From contig NC_080421.1 in the NCBI RefSeq assembly GCF_029873635.1, positions 38,234,617 through 38,298,616 of the forward strand: a DNA stretch of 64,000 nucleotides. Reading direction: 5' to 3'. This DNA comes from Malania oleifera (taxonomy: Eukaryota; Streptophyta; Magnoliopsida; Santalales; Ximeniaceae). The notes beneath the pieces were generated by a model. The model did no database searches. It was not told where the DNA came from and worked only from the letters and a program-made list of their open reading frames with translations. Within the stretch, counting starts at the first letter, position 1. Every line of letters starts with the position of its first letter. The position numbers were made by a program, and so were the translations under genes. Below, one piece after another: positions 26,517-38,218 of the stretch.

Positions 26517-26868
26517 CATAATCATAACCCCCAACTAACGTTTTGCTGGTCACTAACAAATAACGTGAATGCAATCAAACCAAGAGAGTAGCAACTAAAA
26601 TTTCAATACTCGTGAAAACCACATGCTATAATGTTTTGCTAGTCTTCGAGAAAACCAAAAACAAAGAAAACTACCAAATCTTATCTACCTCCTCTTTCGT
26701 GGGAAACACAGTTGCATTTACTAAATGCAACAAGGTTTTAAACCTTTAGGTCGATTCTAGTGGACGAGTTGTAGTCTCGTGAGGGCTTCCAGGGCGACAC
26801 CCATAAACAACTATTCCTATGAATATTAAATGAATGCACATGCAACATAATCATACCATTCCACATAG
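26517..26868 (-). mobile_element. Continuation of the Athila/Tat-like 5' LTR
   Basis: Resumes the LTR interrupted at 12511: ccccaactaacgttttgct matches 7475 onwards, and collinearity holds to about 26868 (cattccacata). After that the two copies diverge, so the last 0.9-1 kb of this LTR is lost or replaced. Confidence 0.8.
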
Positions 26869-27749
26869 CTCATTCATAAACAATTCACGCAACTCCGAAG
26901 CAAGTCATTCATGTAAGATTCATCGTTATATAGTCATTAAGAACAGTATACTAACACGCACGTATGTGTGTGTGAGTAAGAGAGAGAGAGAGAGAGATTA
27001 TTATCTTTGGCTAATATCAAACTCCAGTGAATGAGTTATTGTACACTTTTGTGCACTAATCTCACATTTTTATCTTATAAAAGGCACCTTACATTATTAG
27101 AGCACAAACTATCTCGATACACCCATGATCTATGTAGTACAATATTCAATTTCTAACATTCTTATTAGAGTAGTCCACACCTCCACCCACATGATAGTGT
27201 ACCTTTGGATGGCTCTAATACCAAATTTAACGGTTTCAACCCAATTTTTTTATTGACGTATTGTCTTTTTTGACTCATTAGTCTCACGATTTTGTCCAAT
27301 AAAATGTATCTCACATAGTTATACTCAAATCATCCCTATAAGTCCAAACTCTCTAGTACACATTTGATATACGACCGTGATATAAGCTCATAGTCCATTC
27401 ACGGGAAGCACTTGCATATGTATTGTATAAAGTATTATTTGTTTTACAGTCAATCCCAAACTTCTAAAATATTTCTAGTTTTTTCTTGTCATTAGTCTTA
27501 ATTTTAAATTTTGGATAAAACCCTAATTTATTGTACTAATGGTCCTCAAACATGTTTGAGTTTTATAGTAAAATAAATTTTGGTATTGAATGAAATCATT
27601 TTAGAAGCCATTTTAATAGAAACTCACAATTCCATTAGGTTATCTAGTAAGGGCATCCGAGCTCCCCCAAAAGAAAAGTCCAAGCCGATACATGAAACGC
27701 AACCCAGAAATAATTAAACACAGACAATGAGTAAAATTGTCCTTTCCTG
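26869..27749. other. Intergenic stretch with a possible decayed LTR edge
   Basis: No gene seen. A short GA microsatellite lies at about 26979-26997. The minus strand of 27211-27223 reads TGGTATTAGAGCC, one base from the Met-type primer site, and the sequence to its right (27224-27640) could be a decayed LTR. No partner LTR is present, so this is tentative. Confidence 0.3.
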
Positions 27750-28352
27750 TTAATCACAGGCCTGGTTGGCCAGCGAGAAACGTTTCGCCTGCGAAGCCGC
27801 CGCCCCTTCCGAGACCAGAGCCTGCATTACCAGCGTCTTCACCTCCCAGGCGGTGTACGGGAAACCCTTTCTGGCGTAGGAGTTGAGCAGCGCCGCCGTG
27901 GCCTGCTTCAGCAGCCTGGCGAAAGCGTTCTCCACGTCGTCGTTTCGAGTGGCCGCCTCCATCAGCGTCAGATCCCACCTGTACCGCTCGAACGCCCTCG
28001 ACCCGAACACCTTCGACACCGCCGACGCTGCCGGCACCATCCTCGGCCACGCTTCCCTCCTTCCGCTCCAGTACCTGCCACCATGAACCACCACCACCAC
28101 CGTGTCAGACTCACTACTCATCCCTGGGTTTGACTCAATCAGTTTAGTGGCCCACCCGGATCGACCTGGCTGCATCCGCAGAGTTCGTCGACCCGAGTGG
28201 ACTCATTCTGCCAAAAATTTGGGGGTTGGGGGAGTGACTTACTGGGGAGTGCATCTTCCTCTGGATCTTGAATAGAGAAACCCAGGCGTTGGTTTGCCGT
28301 TAGCTGCTGCTAAGAGAAAAATAAAGAGAAGAAGAACGAGTCGACTTGGCAT
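27750..28352 (-). CDS. Small secreted plant protein of unknown function, two exons
   Basis: I infer two exons: 28352-28243 and 28074-27750, with a 168-bp intron starting GTAAGT and ending GGCAG. The spliced frame gives 144 residues. Exon 1 encodes a typical signal peptide (MPSRLVLLLFIFLLAAANG), absent if only the longer single open frame from 28175 is taken. That frame would instead start inside the intron. The ATG at 28352 is the first in frame after an upstream TAG. The mature protein has only two cysteines, one near the start (RGRCTPQYW, spanning the splice junction) and one at the end (NQACD), suggesting a disulfide. The C-terminal half (ALLNSYARKGFPYTAWEVK, QALVSE, RFSLANQAC) resembles a C-terminal domain I know from plant extracellular proteins such as PDF1-like ones; function is unknown. 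Exon 2 is GC-rich compared with its AT-rich surroundings, consistent with selection on coding sequence. The promoter side faces right. Confidence 0.8.
28075..28242 (-). other. Intron of the secreted-protein gene
   Basis: Donor GTAAGT at 28242-28237 and acceptor GGCAG ending at 28075, phase 2. Joining CA and G across the junction gives Gln in CTPQYWSG. A His/Val-like GTG repeat lies near its 3' end. Confidence 0.75.
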
Positions 28353-28714
28353 TGGCTTGCGATGGCTCCTGTCGCCCTCTCCGGTTTGGTACTCTGTTGG
28401 AATTTTGAACTATTGAAGTTGGAGATTTGGATTTACCCCCTTATCCCCTCCTTTTTCCTCGGGATGATGAAGCCGACGTCGTTTCACCCTGAATTTATTT
28501 TATTTTAAGACCATAGGCACTCTTGACTCTTTCAAGGCCTAGCTAATCCACACCCGTGGAAGGGCCTTCTCTTAATTTTCATACACTTTTTAATTTGTAA
28601 ATACTATTAAATTATTTTAGATGACAAATTTAATTGAATAGAACTCTTAAATTATAATAATTAAAAATATAAGGATTAAAATATATTTCATGTAATTGCA
28701 TTGATACTTGATTT
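28353..28714. other. Upstream region of the secreted-protein gene
   Basis: The presumed 5' UTR and promoter on the minus strand. I see no clear TATA box at a useful distance and no other gene. Confidence 0.4.
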
Positions 28715-29072
28715 GGGCCTCTTTAGAATATGAAAAATATTAGAGAAAGGTACGAAAAGGAAAATGTATTACTTTCCGTCATTTGGTTATTAAGAAAGAT
28801 GAGAAAGAAAATTAAGAAAATATAATAAAAAAAATTAATTTTACACATCATTAACTTTTTATTTTGTTTATTTTCAATCATATTACAATAAAATTTTAAT
28901 TTTGATATATTTTTTTATAAAAATAAATACAATAAAAAATTTTCCTTTTCATTTTTTCCATTTTTTTTTATTTTCTCAAATAAACCCTTGATATAATCGG
29001 AGCCTTAGGTCCTATTTGGAACTTGGAAAATATAGAAGAATTTTTCGCATATGGTTATCGAGGAATATGAAA

Positions 29073-29103
<31 letters not shown>

Positions 29104-29590
29104 CAACAAATTAATACATAAAAATTTAATTCGTACACATGATTGGTATATAAATTTTCTTAATTTTTTCACTATATTAGAATAATTTTTAAATAATAGT
29201 TGATATTGCGAGAAAATACAATGGAAAATGAATTCACTTCATTTTTTTTTTTCTTTTGCCAAATAAAATCCTTGATCCAAGCATACCTTTACGCTTCATC
29301 TGAAGCGTAGACAATATTAGGAAAAGAAAATGAAAATATCAAAGATTTTACTTTTTTGTAATGGTTTTAAAAAAAAAGTGAGAAAGAAAATAAAATAAAT
29401 ATAATAAATCAATAAAAAAGTTTAGTTTTATACATGATTAATACTTAATTCTTTTAAATTTATAATCATATTAAAACAAATTTTATTTTTAATAATAATT
29501 ATGAAGTAGAAATACAATAAAAAATGAATTTTGTCCTTATTTTCTTTTTCCTTACTCTTTCCCAAAAAAAGAAAAAAAGAACCTTAGCCA
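28715..29590. repeat. Three tandem copies of a ~290-bp AT-rich repeat
   Basis: Copies at about 28715-28992, 29005-29290 and 29300-29590 share the same order. They open with ..ttggaa/gaatatgaaaaatat, then gaaagaaaat..ataataaa, acatgattaatac, ttttaatcatatta, aatacaataaaaaatgaat, and a T-rich close before aataaa.ccttgat. They are diverged (clearly below 80 percent). No terminal inverted repeat is obvious. Non-coding; either a local satellite-like amplification or repeated insertion of one MITE-like family. Confidence 0.6.
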
Positions 29591-29634
29591 TTTGAAAGTT
29601 GAATAATATTAAGAAACTTAGAAAAAAAAAAAAG

Positions 29635-29667
<33 letters not shown>

Positions 29668-30417
29668 ATTACTAATGAATAAAACATGAATTTTGAACAT
29701 TATCCAATGAGTTCAACATAGTTTAAACATTTTTTCCCCATCTTTAAACAAGTCGGTTGGTAGATTTAGATAAGTTCATTGATAATCCCATATATCCATA
29801 CTTATTAAATATCAATTATTCCATGCCCATATTCAAACTCAAATCCAAATATTCAATTTTCTCATGATTAAAACAAAAACTCCTAAATCCATTGTCAAAA
29901 AATATAAAAAATAATAATTTTATGATTAGAATATGAAATATTTAACAATTATCAAATTATGAATTTAAAAATAATTTCAGTTATCATGTTGTAAAATAAA
30001 TCATTCATCGAAATGAAAATGACAAATTATTCATCCGCAACAAATTATCCAATCCGAACCATCACAAATTTGCAGCTTAACTAAGTCGGATATAAATTCT
30101 CAATAATTCACCTAATCTGCTAGAGTATCCAAACCATCTACTAGGGCACTTACATCTTAATTCAAGCATCCAAAATTTCAACATTTTAATTCAATAACAT
30201 AGCCTATCATAGCCTGAACAAACTGAGCTTGCACCTTATGAAGGCCAACCCATTCGACAAAGGTTTCTGTCACAAGGAATTCCATAAATTCAGAGTCCAC
30301 GGGTATACTTACACTTCATAAGAACAACGCACAACAGAGATAAAAAAAAACAAGCAATATCAATCTCTCCATTGGCATACTTCAAGCTGGCTGTGAGCGG
30401 TTTCAACAAAAAATGCT
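29591..30417. other. Intergenic region and MORF8 3' flank
   Basis: AT-rich, with a (TA)n microsatellite at about 29645-29666. The part just left of 30418 should include the 3' UTR of the MORF8-like transcript. No gene seen. Confidence 0.5.
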
Positions 30418-31320
30418 TCACACGTCCCTAGTTGGGTTGTAATTATCCTGATACTCTCTGTTGGCAACTGCACCAGGCATTTCCCTGTTTTGGTAGCTCA
30501 TGTTACCATTGTTTGGAGCATCCCTGTTCTGAAAGTTTGATGTGTTCCACGCATCATTGCTGGGCACATTAGTGGACCATCCTGCACTTGGGGGTGGAGG
30601 CATTCTCCCCATATTACTCTGCACTGCACCCATATTGTTGTTCTGTGGCATTCCTCCACCCATGTTGGGCTGCATCCCACTCATATTGTTGGGAGGCATA
30701 CCCCTCATATTATTGGCTTGTGGGACCCCAGATGTGTTGTAGGGCATGCCGCTCATGTTGTTGGGCTGTGGCATACCAGGTTGGTTGTAAGGCTGTGGCA
30801 TACCTGGATTGTTGTGAGGCTGTGGCATCCCAGGGTTGTTGTGAGGCTGTGGCATACCTGGATTGTTGTGAGGCTGTGGCATCCCAGGGTTGTTGTGAGG
30901 CTGAGGCATAGCACCGATGTTGCGTTGTGGAAGACCACCAGGGTTGTAGGGCGGCGGCATGTTGTTCGACTGTGGTACACCAGTATTGGGAGGCGGCACA
31001 CCACTCATGTTGTTGGGTTGTGGCATTCCACTTGCTGCTGCATTGTTTGGTGGCATCCCACTCGCATTGTTGGACTGCTGCATTCCTACTGTGTTGGGCA
31101 CAGGAGACTGGAAAGGAGGCATGTTACCCCTCTGCACTCTGTTCTGCATATTCTCTCTTCTTCTTTCAAAGTTCCTTGATCTATCAATATTGCGAGGTCT
31201 GTCATTGCGCCTGTTTCTCTCATTGGCACGTGCATTGTTTCTTACCCATTCCTCATGGTACTTGGGGTCATAGGGAACAGCCTTCCCATCAATAAAAGGC
31301 TCCCCTGCCAAATTCAAAAT

Positions 31321-31354
<34 letters not shown>

Positions 31355-34188
31355 AAAATGACAGGCACATCAGTAATAAACGACCAACTTCATGCAAATA
31401 ACCAAAAAGCTAGGTAAACCAGGCACAAAGAGATAGCAATCCCCTAAAGGATGATAGCCTGAATAGCCGGACTACTGTTCTTCTAAAGCATTCCTGAGAT
31501 GCCAGAAGGTACTACATGAAGGCACAAAAGTATCAATAAAATAGGCAAAAAGTGAAGAACAGCTTCCACTATTCCAGTCCCACCTTTCTAATTAAGGGAG
31601 ATACCTTTTACCTCATACAATGCACCTTAGAATGGTAAAGGCCCAAAAATGCATGGCAATTAGAAAGAAATGCAAAGCGCATACCATCATGCAACATTGC
31701 AATACCTTAACCACAAGGGCACTCACTCAGATATAAAATTACTCCTTGTCTTCCATAACATACTAGGGCACAACTCCATACTTGTAAAACACACTTTAAA
31801 TTTTCCATAAAAATTATGAACAGAGAACACAGATATATTTCTTAAAATCAGAAAACCAAGCCCACATTAGAAACTCAACTCATGTCAAATACTATAAAAA
31901 ATTTGGAAAGAAAAATAAACAGAATTCTAGATTCAGCAGAAGGAAATAATTTAATTTTAGCTACCACTTGAAAGAAGCAATTTCATACCTCCATAATCTT
32001 TATTCTTAACATCCAAATAAGAATCAGGAAGAACCCAACGGACTCTGGGCAATTCTGAGGGAGGGGGGGAAAAAAACTCAAGACCATTAGCACTCCCTAT
32101 TATACAGGAACACCATACAACAGCAACTTCAAACATAATTACCTTTGATCTTGTATGAAAGCTCTTCAGAAACAAGGGCCCCAAAAGCAAAGTAGTGCTT
32201 TGTTGAGACAGAGTAAATCTTCATCCTAGCTTCTTCCTCACTGAAAAATACATCCAAGATGTCATATATATATATATATAGATTAAGGCTGAGATCAGCA
32301 AAAAAAATGGGTTAAAAACTCATTTTTCAGTTGGCTAAAATATAATTCAGACAATTTGTAATTCAGTGGGCCACAAGGTAAATTTTCTTATAAACAGGTG
32401 GACTTGAGGGGATCAGGGACATTCAAACCCTCTAAGCCTTAAGCCTTCAAACCTCCTCTATATTTAATGTCCTGTTATAAATTTGGTTCAGCTTTCTTTA
32501 ACCTTACTCTTCCTTTCTATGAAAGAAAAAAGTAAAAGCAACTTCCCCTCCCATGAATAAATTCATTGAAGAGGGCATATCATATAATTAGGATGAAAAA
32601 TGAGCATATTTTTTGCCAATACAATACTTCTGAGAGGATTTACTCATGTAGTTGAATTTAAGACACAAGAATTTTGGCGTGACACATATTTCACCCACAC
32701 AAGGAATAAATCCTAAATCTGCTATGATTCTATAAAAGATACACTGTTCACTCGCTGAGCCAACTAGTGAGCACAGTGAATTATTAAATTCGAAAGGAAA
32801 AGAAGCATTTGAATACTAATAGTCTTAGAAAGTTCACATCAATAACATTTTCTGCAGTCACCCAAGCTACAAGGTTGAAAATAATTCAAACTTCTATTTT
32901 TTTTTTTTTTTGCCTCAATTATATTGCAACCAAACACATGGAATTCATGACAGGAAAGCAAATGGCCAAAAAGCCAGACTCTAATAATACTGGTAAAAAA
33001 ATCAAAGGAAAAAAAAAAAAACACAAAGACACTAAAAATCAAACCTAAAGAAATCCATCTTCATACCTCAAGGCATGCTATGTTCTGATACTACAGTAAA
33101 AAAAAAAAAAAACTAAAAAACAAATAGTGGAGAGGTGGAGACCGTGGAGTATTTCAATTAAAAATTCTCAGTTTCTCTAAATAGAGAAAGGAATAAAAAT
33201 TCAAAAGCTATTAAGTTTTTGGTGATAATGCCAAAATTTGAGAATCTTTCATTTCTGAGTAAATATAATTTCCTTCTCGAGTAAGTTCACCTAAAGGTCA
33301 AATACAGATGCACCCATGAGCTTTGGCAATGTTGTTGATCAATTTTACAATGAGTTGAGTTTTACTCATTCTAGCCCCTCTGAATAGTCTGATTTTTCAT
33401 CCATGACAATAGGAACTAGAGGCCTATTACCTCGACTGTGTTTCAAAAATAGAGAATTTAGCATCTAATTGTTTACCTATCAACCCCTTTAACACAGTGG
33501 TAGAGTATCGCAAGTCATGAATTCAAATCCAATGAGGGGCTTTGGATTTTTTTTATTTATTTATAAAACTTCAGTTGCAATATTCATATTTCGGCAGGGA
33601 GTAGAAACAGTTTAGATATTTCTGCTTGTAATAAAAAAGTAACCAACCATATAATATACTGTCTTAATGAGATATAGATAGTTAACGAATCCAGCTTCCC
33701 CTTCCATCAATCTCAAAGGAATTAAGCAGACCATAACCAAAGAGAAACTATGAAAGTAAAACCAACAGAAAAAAGAAAACGAAAAAATCCACAACAAACC
33801 TTCCGACCACCATCGCGAGGGTTTTGATGTAGCTATCGATAATATCGTCTCTCGTGGGGTCACCCTCAGGCTTCTCCATCACAACTAGCCAGTGTTCGAA
33901 ATCACACCCATCGAGCAAGATCGTCTCTTTGGGAGGACGGTTTGACCAGTTGGGGCTCGGATCGTTGAGAGAGGACGCCGTCTGGCGAGTCGAGAAGCAT
34001 CGGAGGGAAGCGGTCGGCGACCGAGAGAGGTGGCCAGCGGCGACCAGGGAGCGGAGGCTGAGAGAAAAAGTAGAGGAAGGGAGAAGGGACCGAGGACGAG
34101 GCACAGGGAGGGAGGGGGAGGAGCAAACGAGTAGAGAAGCTCGGGTTTGCTTGGAGAGGAGAGAGCGACAGACTACACGAAAAGCCAT
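30418..34188 (-). CDS. MORF8: MORF8/RIP1-like multiple organellar RNA editing factor
   Basis: Four coding exons fit exactly: 34188-33800, 32240-32143, 32054-31989 and 31304-30418. All three introns are GT-AG (GTTTGT, GTAATT, GTATGA donors), and the total is 479 codons plus TGA. Residues about 1-90 are an Arg/Ser-rich organelle-targeting presequence. The MORF domain follows: [17 protein letters not shown] and [10 protein letters not shown] in exon 1; [30 protein letters not shown] in exon 2; [20 protein letters not shown] in exon 3; [19 protein letters not shown] at the start of exon 4. The rest is an Arg/Asn-rich linker and a long Pro/Asn/Gly/Met low-complexity tail. MORF proteins bind PPR editing factors and each other in C-to-U editing of mitochondrial and plastid transcripts. 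The extended repetitive tail is what points to the MORF8/RIP1 branch. An in-frame ATG at 34236 would add 16 residues encoded by a GA-rich stretch; I prefer MAFRVVCRS at 34188. Confidence 0.93.
30420..31100 (-). repeat. Pro/Asn/Met repeat tail of the MORF8-like protein
   Basis: Roughly 220 codons of MPxPNN-type repeats. Positions about 30777-30911 contain near-identical 27-bp units encoding GMPQPHNNP in tandem, alternating tggcatacctggatt and tggcatcccagggtt versions, so a 54-bp higher-order unit is also duplicated. The repeats keep the frame. Open frames on the opposite strand here (30542-31295) are by-products of this low-complexity sequence. Confidence 0.85.
31305..31988 (-). other. MORF8 intron 3
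   Basis: Donor GTATGA at 31988, acceptor GGCAG at 31305. Apart from the microsatellite I see no further feature. Confidence 0.85.
31323..31353. repeat. GA microsatellite in MORF8 intron 3
   Basis: (GA)n immediately upstream of the exon 4 acceptor on the minus strand, where it forms a TC-rich polypyrimidine tract 19 bp before the AG. Confidence 0.9.
32241..33799 (-). other. MORF8 intron 1
   Basis: A 1.56-kb intron with donor GTTTGT at 33799 and acceptor TTTTTCAG ending at 32241. It holds a short TA microsatellite (about 32267-32280), several A/T homopolymers, and a tRNA-like relic near 33487-33560. Confidence 0.85.
33487..33560 (+). repeat. tRNA-like (SINE) relic in MORF8 intron 1
   Basis: An A-box-like stretch aacacagtggtagagtatcg is followed by a B-box-like gaattcaaatcc about 30 bp on, then a T-rich tail (ggattttttttatttattt). 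Spacing is shorter than in a real tRNA and no cloverleaf can be drawn, so it is a relic of a tRNA-derived SINE or a decayed tRNA copy. It is antisense to the gene. Confidence 0.4.
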
Positions 34189-34460
34189 GTCTTCCGTCGG
34201 TGCAAAAACCCTAGCAGACGAGAGAGAGAGGGACATTGAGGATTAGAGGTCAGGGTTTTGGGGGCTTTATTTTGGATGGAGCGACGGAAATTTGTAAATG
34301 ACCCTGGCTTTTTCGAAATGACGCTAATGTCCTCTCTAATGTAGCGATTTTCGAGTTCCTTTTTCCGTCTCTCCAGCCTCGACTTCCGTCAGAATAGTCT
34401 TTGGGCGGTTTCAAAATATCTGAATATTGGCAGCATAACAAATTCAAATCAAATCAAAAT
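34189..34460. other. MORF8 5' flank
   Basis: Immediate upstream region of the minus-strand gene with a GA/CT-rich stretch (34220-34235), a common feature of plant core promoters without a TATA box. The apparent frame at 34250-34447 shows no protein features. Confidence 0.4.
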
Positions 34461-35656
34461 TGAAATTTTAGTGTCTATTTGGTATATTTATTATTTATTA
34501 TTTATTATTTATCATTTATTATTATTATTTTTTTTATAGTTAAGAAATAAATTATAAAAATATGTATATTTATATTGCTAATTTTCTATTTTTGTTACTG
34601 ATTTTCATTTATTTATCAAAAAATTAAAAAATTAGAAAAATTCAAATAAAATCAAATCAAAATTTAGTATCTATTTGGTATCGTTATTGTCTCCTATTTT
34701 CTGTTTCTATTTTTATTTTTCTACAGTAAAAATATAAATTATAAAAATATATTTATTTATGTTGTCAGTTTTCTGTTTCTAATACTGGTTTTTAGCTGTT
34801 TGCAAAAAAACTGAAAAATCATATCTAAAAATCAAATTTTATGATTTTCATTTGTTTTGACAACGTATTGTTAAAAATTTTAATATCCAAAAATAATTGT
34901 TTAGATTAATTTATTCATTTTATACACTTTTAAATTAAAATCAAAATTAAATGATCACATGAATTTAAATATAATTAAAAGAAAAATATACACAAATTTA
35001 AAAAAAAAAACTAATAATAAAGTCAATTACAAAATACTTTTGCTATTTTTAATTGTCATGTCCAATAAAAATTTTATTGTAGAATAAAAAATTTGAAAGT
35101 AAAACAATTAAGTAAAAATATTGTAATAAATTTTACTTTTATTGCAGTAATTTTTTTAATGTGTATTATTCCTAATGTACTATTTTAATCATATTTATAT
35201 AATATTATTTGATTTAAAGATGAAAATGATTGTTTTTTAATTATGTTTTAACTTGTATTAGTTTTATAAATATTAATCAAAAAGGTTGTTGGTTTCCAGT
35301 TTTTTATTTCTATTTCTAGTTTTTCAATTTTCGTTTATCTAATTTTTTACAGTGATACCAAATGGCCATCGGTTTATTTTTTTCGAAACATATTAGTGCC
35401 GAATTAATGGTTACTTAAGTCAAATTGGTACTATATATATAATCATATATTTATAATATTATTATATAAAATATTGAATTATATTAATATAATTCTATCA
35501 TATTTTAAAATTAAAAATTAATTTAGGACTACTAGAATGTATGTGGCTAACCACACCAAATAAGGACTCAAAACAAAAAATAAATAAACAAAATATAATT
35601 GAACAAACCCTAAAAGAACTAGGACACACTAGCATATGCACAAGTCATAACCACAC
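34461..35656. repeat. AT-rich intergenic region with a duplicated ~200-bp repeat
   Basis: Two direct copies at about 34465-34664 and 34665-34860 share tttagt.tctatttggtat, then aaattataaaaatat, ttttctgttt and caaaaaa.tgaaaaat. A third partial copy is near 35285-35370 (gtttccagttttttatttc, accaaatgg). The tttggta/taccaaa edges suggest MITE-like origin, but no target duplication is evident. Nothing coding. Confidence 0.5.
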
Positions 35657-37623
35657 TATTGGAACTGATGTATTCCCAAGAGGGGGGTGAATTGGGTATT
35701 TAAAAATTCTTCTTAGGTTAAACCAAATTCCATAAGAAGTATTACAAAAACCTAGCGTCTTTCTATGTAATCACAAATTCAATCAAATATTCAAACAATA
35801 AACATATTTTATCAAGGTTCGGTCAATATTGCCTACGTTTCCGCCTCAAGCTCATAAGTAAGAGAATTCCACTATGACTCACTTAACAGGTGGAGCGGCA
35901 CCTAATACAACACCTTAACAGGATGGTACACCTAACTTTCCTAACCGGGTCAAAGCCAATCCGAGACTTTTCACAGGGCAAGTCTCCATCTTCCGACCAC
36001 ACGACGGGAATACAACAGATATAACAATTTGAGTACAATCAACTTGTACAGTTACAACGCTTCTATAATAAGCAGATATGTACCGATGCGCTCAAATAAT
36101 AACCAATGCACTCATAGATAATAGTATTTATGCTCAGGTGAAATTGGTCATGTGAAAATATCAACTCACAACAATTTGTGTATATCAATGTGTGTGTGAG
36201 AGAGTAAGACCTTTGATTTAAGATATTATAATTAACAAATAATCAAAGGAACTTGGGAAACCTAATCAAATATTCTCAACAAATATTTTTCAATATAATG
36301 CCCAATAAATATTAGGATAAAAGCTTGCAAAAAAAATATGCAAGCTTTAGATACTTGCAATGAAGATGAAAGACGTTAAGCAAATCTAGAATTTTCCTAA
36401 TCAATATTTATCAATATAAAATACTATGGGAAAAATTCTCTAAGCTAACTCTCAAAAAATAATTTTCAAAATATTATGCAAGAAGAGAGTTGTATGCTTG
36501 AAAATGGATAGAAATATGCACAATACTCAAAAGTTCAAACTTCATTTCAAGTTGAAATCTATTTGCAAAGTAAGGAGTATGAACAAATGATTCTCCTCAA
36601 GAATAGTTTTTCAAATCAAAAAGTGAGGAGAGTACACAAATATGTTTTGAAAGATTGAAAGAATTTGTTCAAAATGAATAGTATGAGCAAAAAGAATTTC
36701 AGAGAATTTTATGACTAATGATTTTCCTAATCCATTGCTAATCAAACTAAATAAGGGAGTATATACAGACACTCCAAAAAATATAATTGTTCGGGACTTA
36801 TTCGGTATTTTTGAGAAAGTTTAAGTAAGGTTAATACAAAATAACCCCGTTTTAACCTCGGTAAAAATCGAGCAATCTAAGAGTTTCGGCCGACCATATT
36901 TGAGGTCCGATGGACCAAATCACTAAGTTCGATCAACCATGACATTTTTGAACTGAGATTTTGGTCGACCATATTTAGGCGATTTTGGACCCTCTGAGGT
37001 TTAGTCGATAAGGTCATTTTTCAACTAGAAGTTCAGTTGATCAAGGCGTTGGGAATTAGCCACGCGCCAATTTGATCGACCGTGCGGTGCAAGTTCATTT
37101 TAAAAGTGGTTGACCAAATGGTCAATAGTTGACCCTGGTATGTTCGGTCGACCGAGGCTTCTATGTTAGTTAAGCTTGGGTCGACCAAACACACTTAAGG
37201 TGTGCGTTTAAGTCTTGATTTTTATCAAAAGTCAACCCTGTTCATATGGGTATAACTTTTAAGTTATGGAAGACTTTTTCAGATAGTATTTAGGGACCTA
37301 CAGTCAATTTATGGTCATTAAGCTAACCCAAAAAATCTGGCGTCAGTCGACTGAAGGGTACCATATGGTCATTTGGTTCCTTATGGTCATGTTAAGTATA
37401 AATACCTATTATACATGTGATGCAGTTATTACAACCCATAAATTATTACAAACCAAAAAATGAAACAAAAATACATATACAATTAAAACAAATATCTTCT
37501 TCTTTTACTCTTGACTTTTCATGGAATCAGCCAAGATAATGTGCTTTAAGTCCTTTCTGGCTTTCACATCACTTTCATGTGTGTGATCTGAATGATTAAC
37601 CTGTTCAAGTACTTAGGCACACA
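35657..37623 (-). mobile_element. Copia LTR, reverse orientation, outer left part
   Basis: The reverse complement of a copia LTR, starting tattggaactgatgtattcc after the target duplication cacac (35652-35656). It carries the motif array at about 36885-37200. It is highly similar along its length to the forward LTR at 48025-50149 and shares its unusual terminus (TATTGG here, CCAATA there). Interrupted at 37628 by a gypsy element, it resumes at 47981-48003. Confidence 0.9.
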
Positions 37624-37628
37624 CATTA

Positions 37629-38218
37629 TGTAACGACTTGATTTTACTGCCATATTATTTGTTTTCTTCCTATAAATATAGATTATAAAATTTCATTGCT
37701 TTGTTACCTTTTAATATAAATCAAACTATTATCATGGTCCAGATGGGACCCATAGAATCTGAGACACAACAACAACCTAAGCAGCGAGAAGCCGAATTCA
37801 TAAAACCATAACCATATAAATACATTACAATACCAAAGTGTTTGAACAATTTCCAAAACATACATACACAACTGTTCCCAGAAATACCCTCAACTGAAAC
37901 CAGGGCTATACAAAATAACCTCCCAAAAATACGTACCCTACTGATGGGGCAGTAAAGTAGTCTCCTCTATCTGCGAGTCTGATCTGCTCGTCTAACTAGT
38001 TCACCTGAAAAATGTTAAATCATTGGGGTGAGACAACGCTTAGTAATACAAAATATGCTATTACTAGTGTGTGGCAAATGAGTTACATATTCGTCTAACT
38101 TGATTTAGAAATACTGTAGATAACCGAATATGAGAAAACATGTACAAATAGAGTACTGCATAGTTCATATATATGATACTTAACACAGCTATTTCTATGA
38201 TTTTTCTATTCATAATAG
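37629..38218 (-). mobile_element. Gypsy 3' LTR, head only
   Basis: Begins TGTAACGACTTGATTTT after the target duplication catta (37624-37628). It is nearly identical to 43754-43999 plus 46081-46430. It is cut at about 38218 (ctattcataata) by a fragment from another LTR family. Confidence 0.9.

Noticed and set aside
27754-28086. Alternative frames on both strands over the secreted-protein gene
   Set aside because: They are GC-rich shadows of exon 2; only the spliced minus-strand model gives a signal peptide and a conserved-looking C-terminus.
30542-31295. Several plus-strand frames of 60-150 residues
   Set aside because: They are antisense to the repetitive last exon of the MORF8-like gene and have biased, repetitive composition.
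33854-34246. 130-residue plus-strand frame
   Set aside because: Antisense to MORF8 exon 1, Arg/Glu-rich shadow, no supporting motifs.
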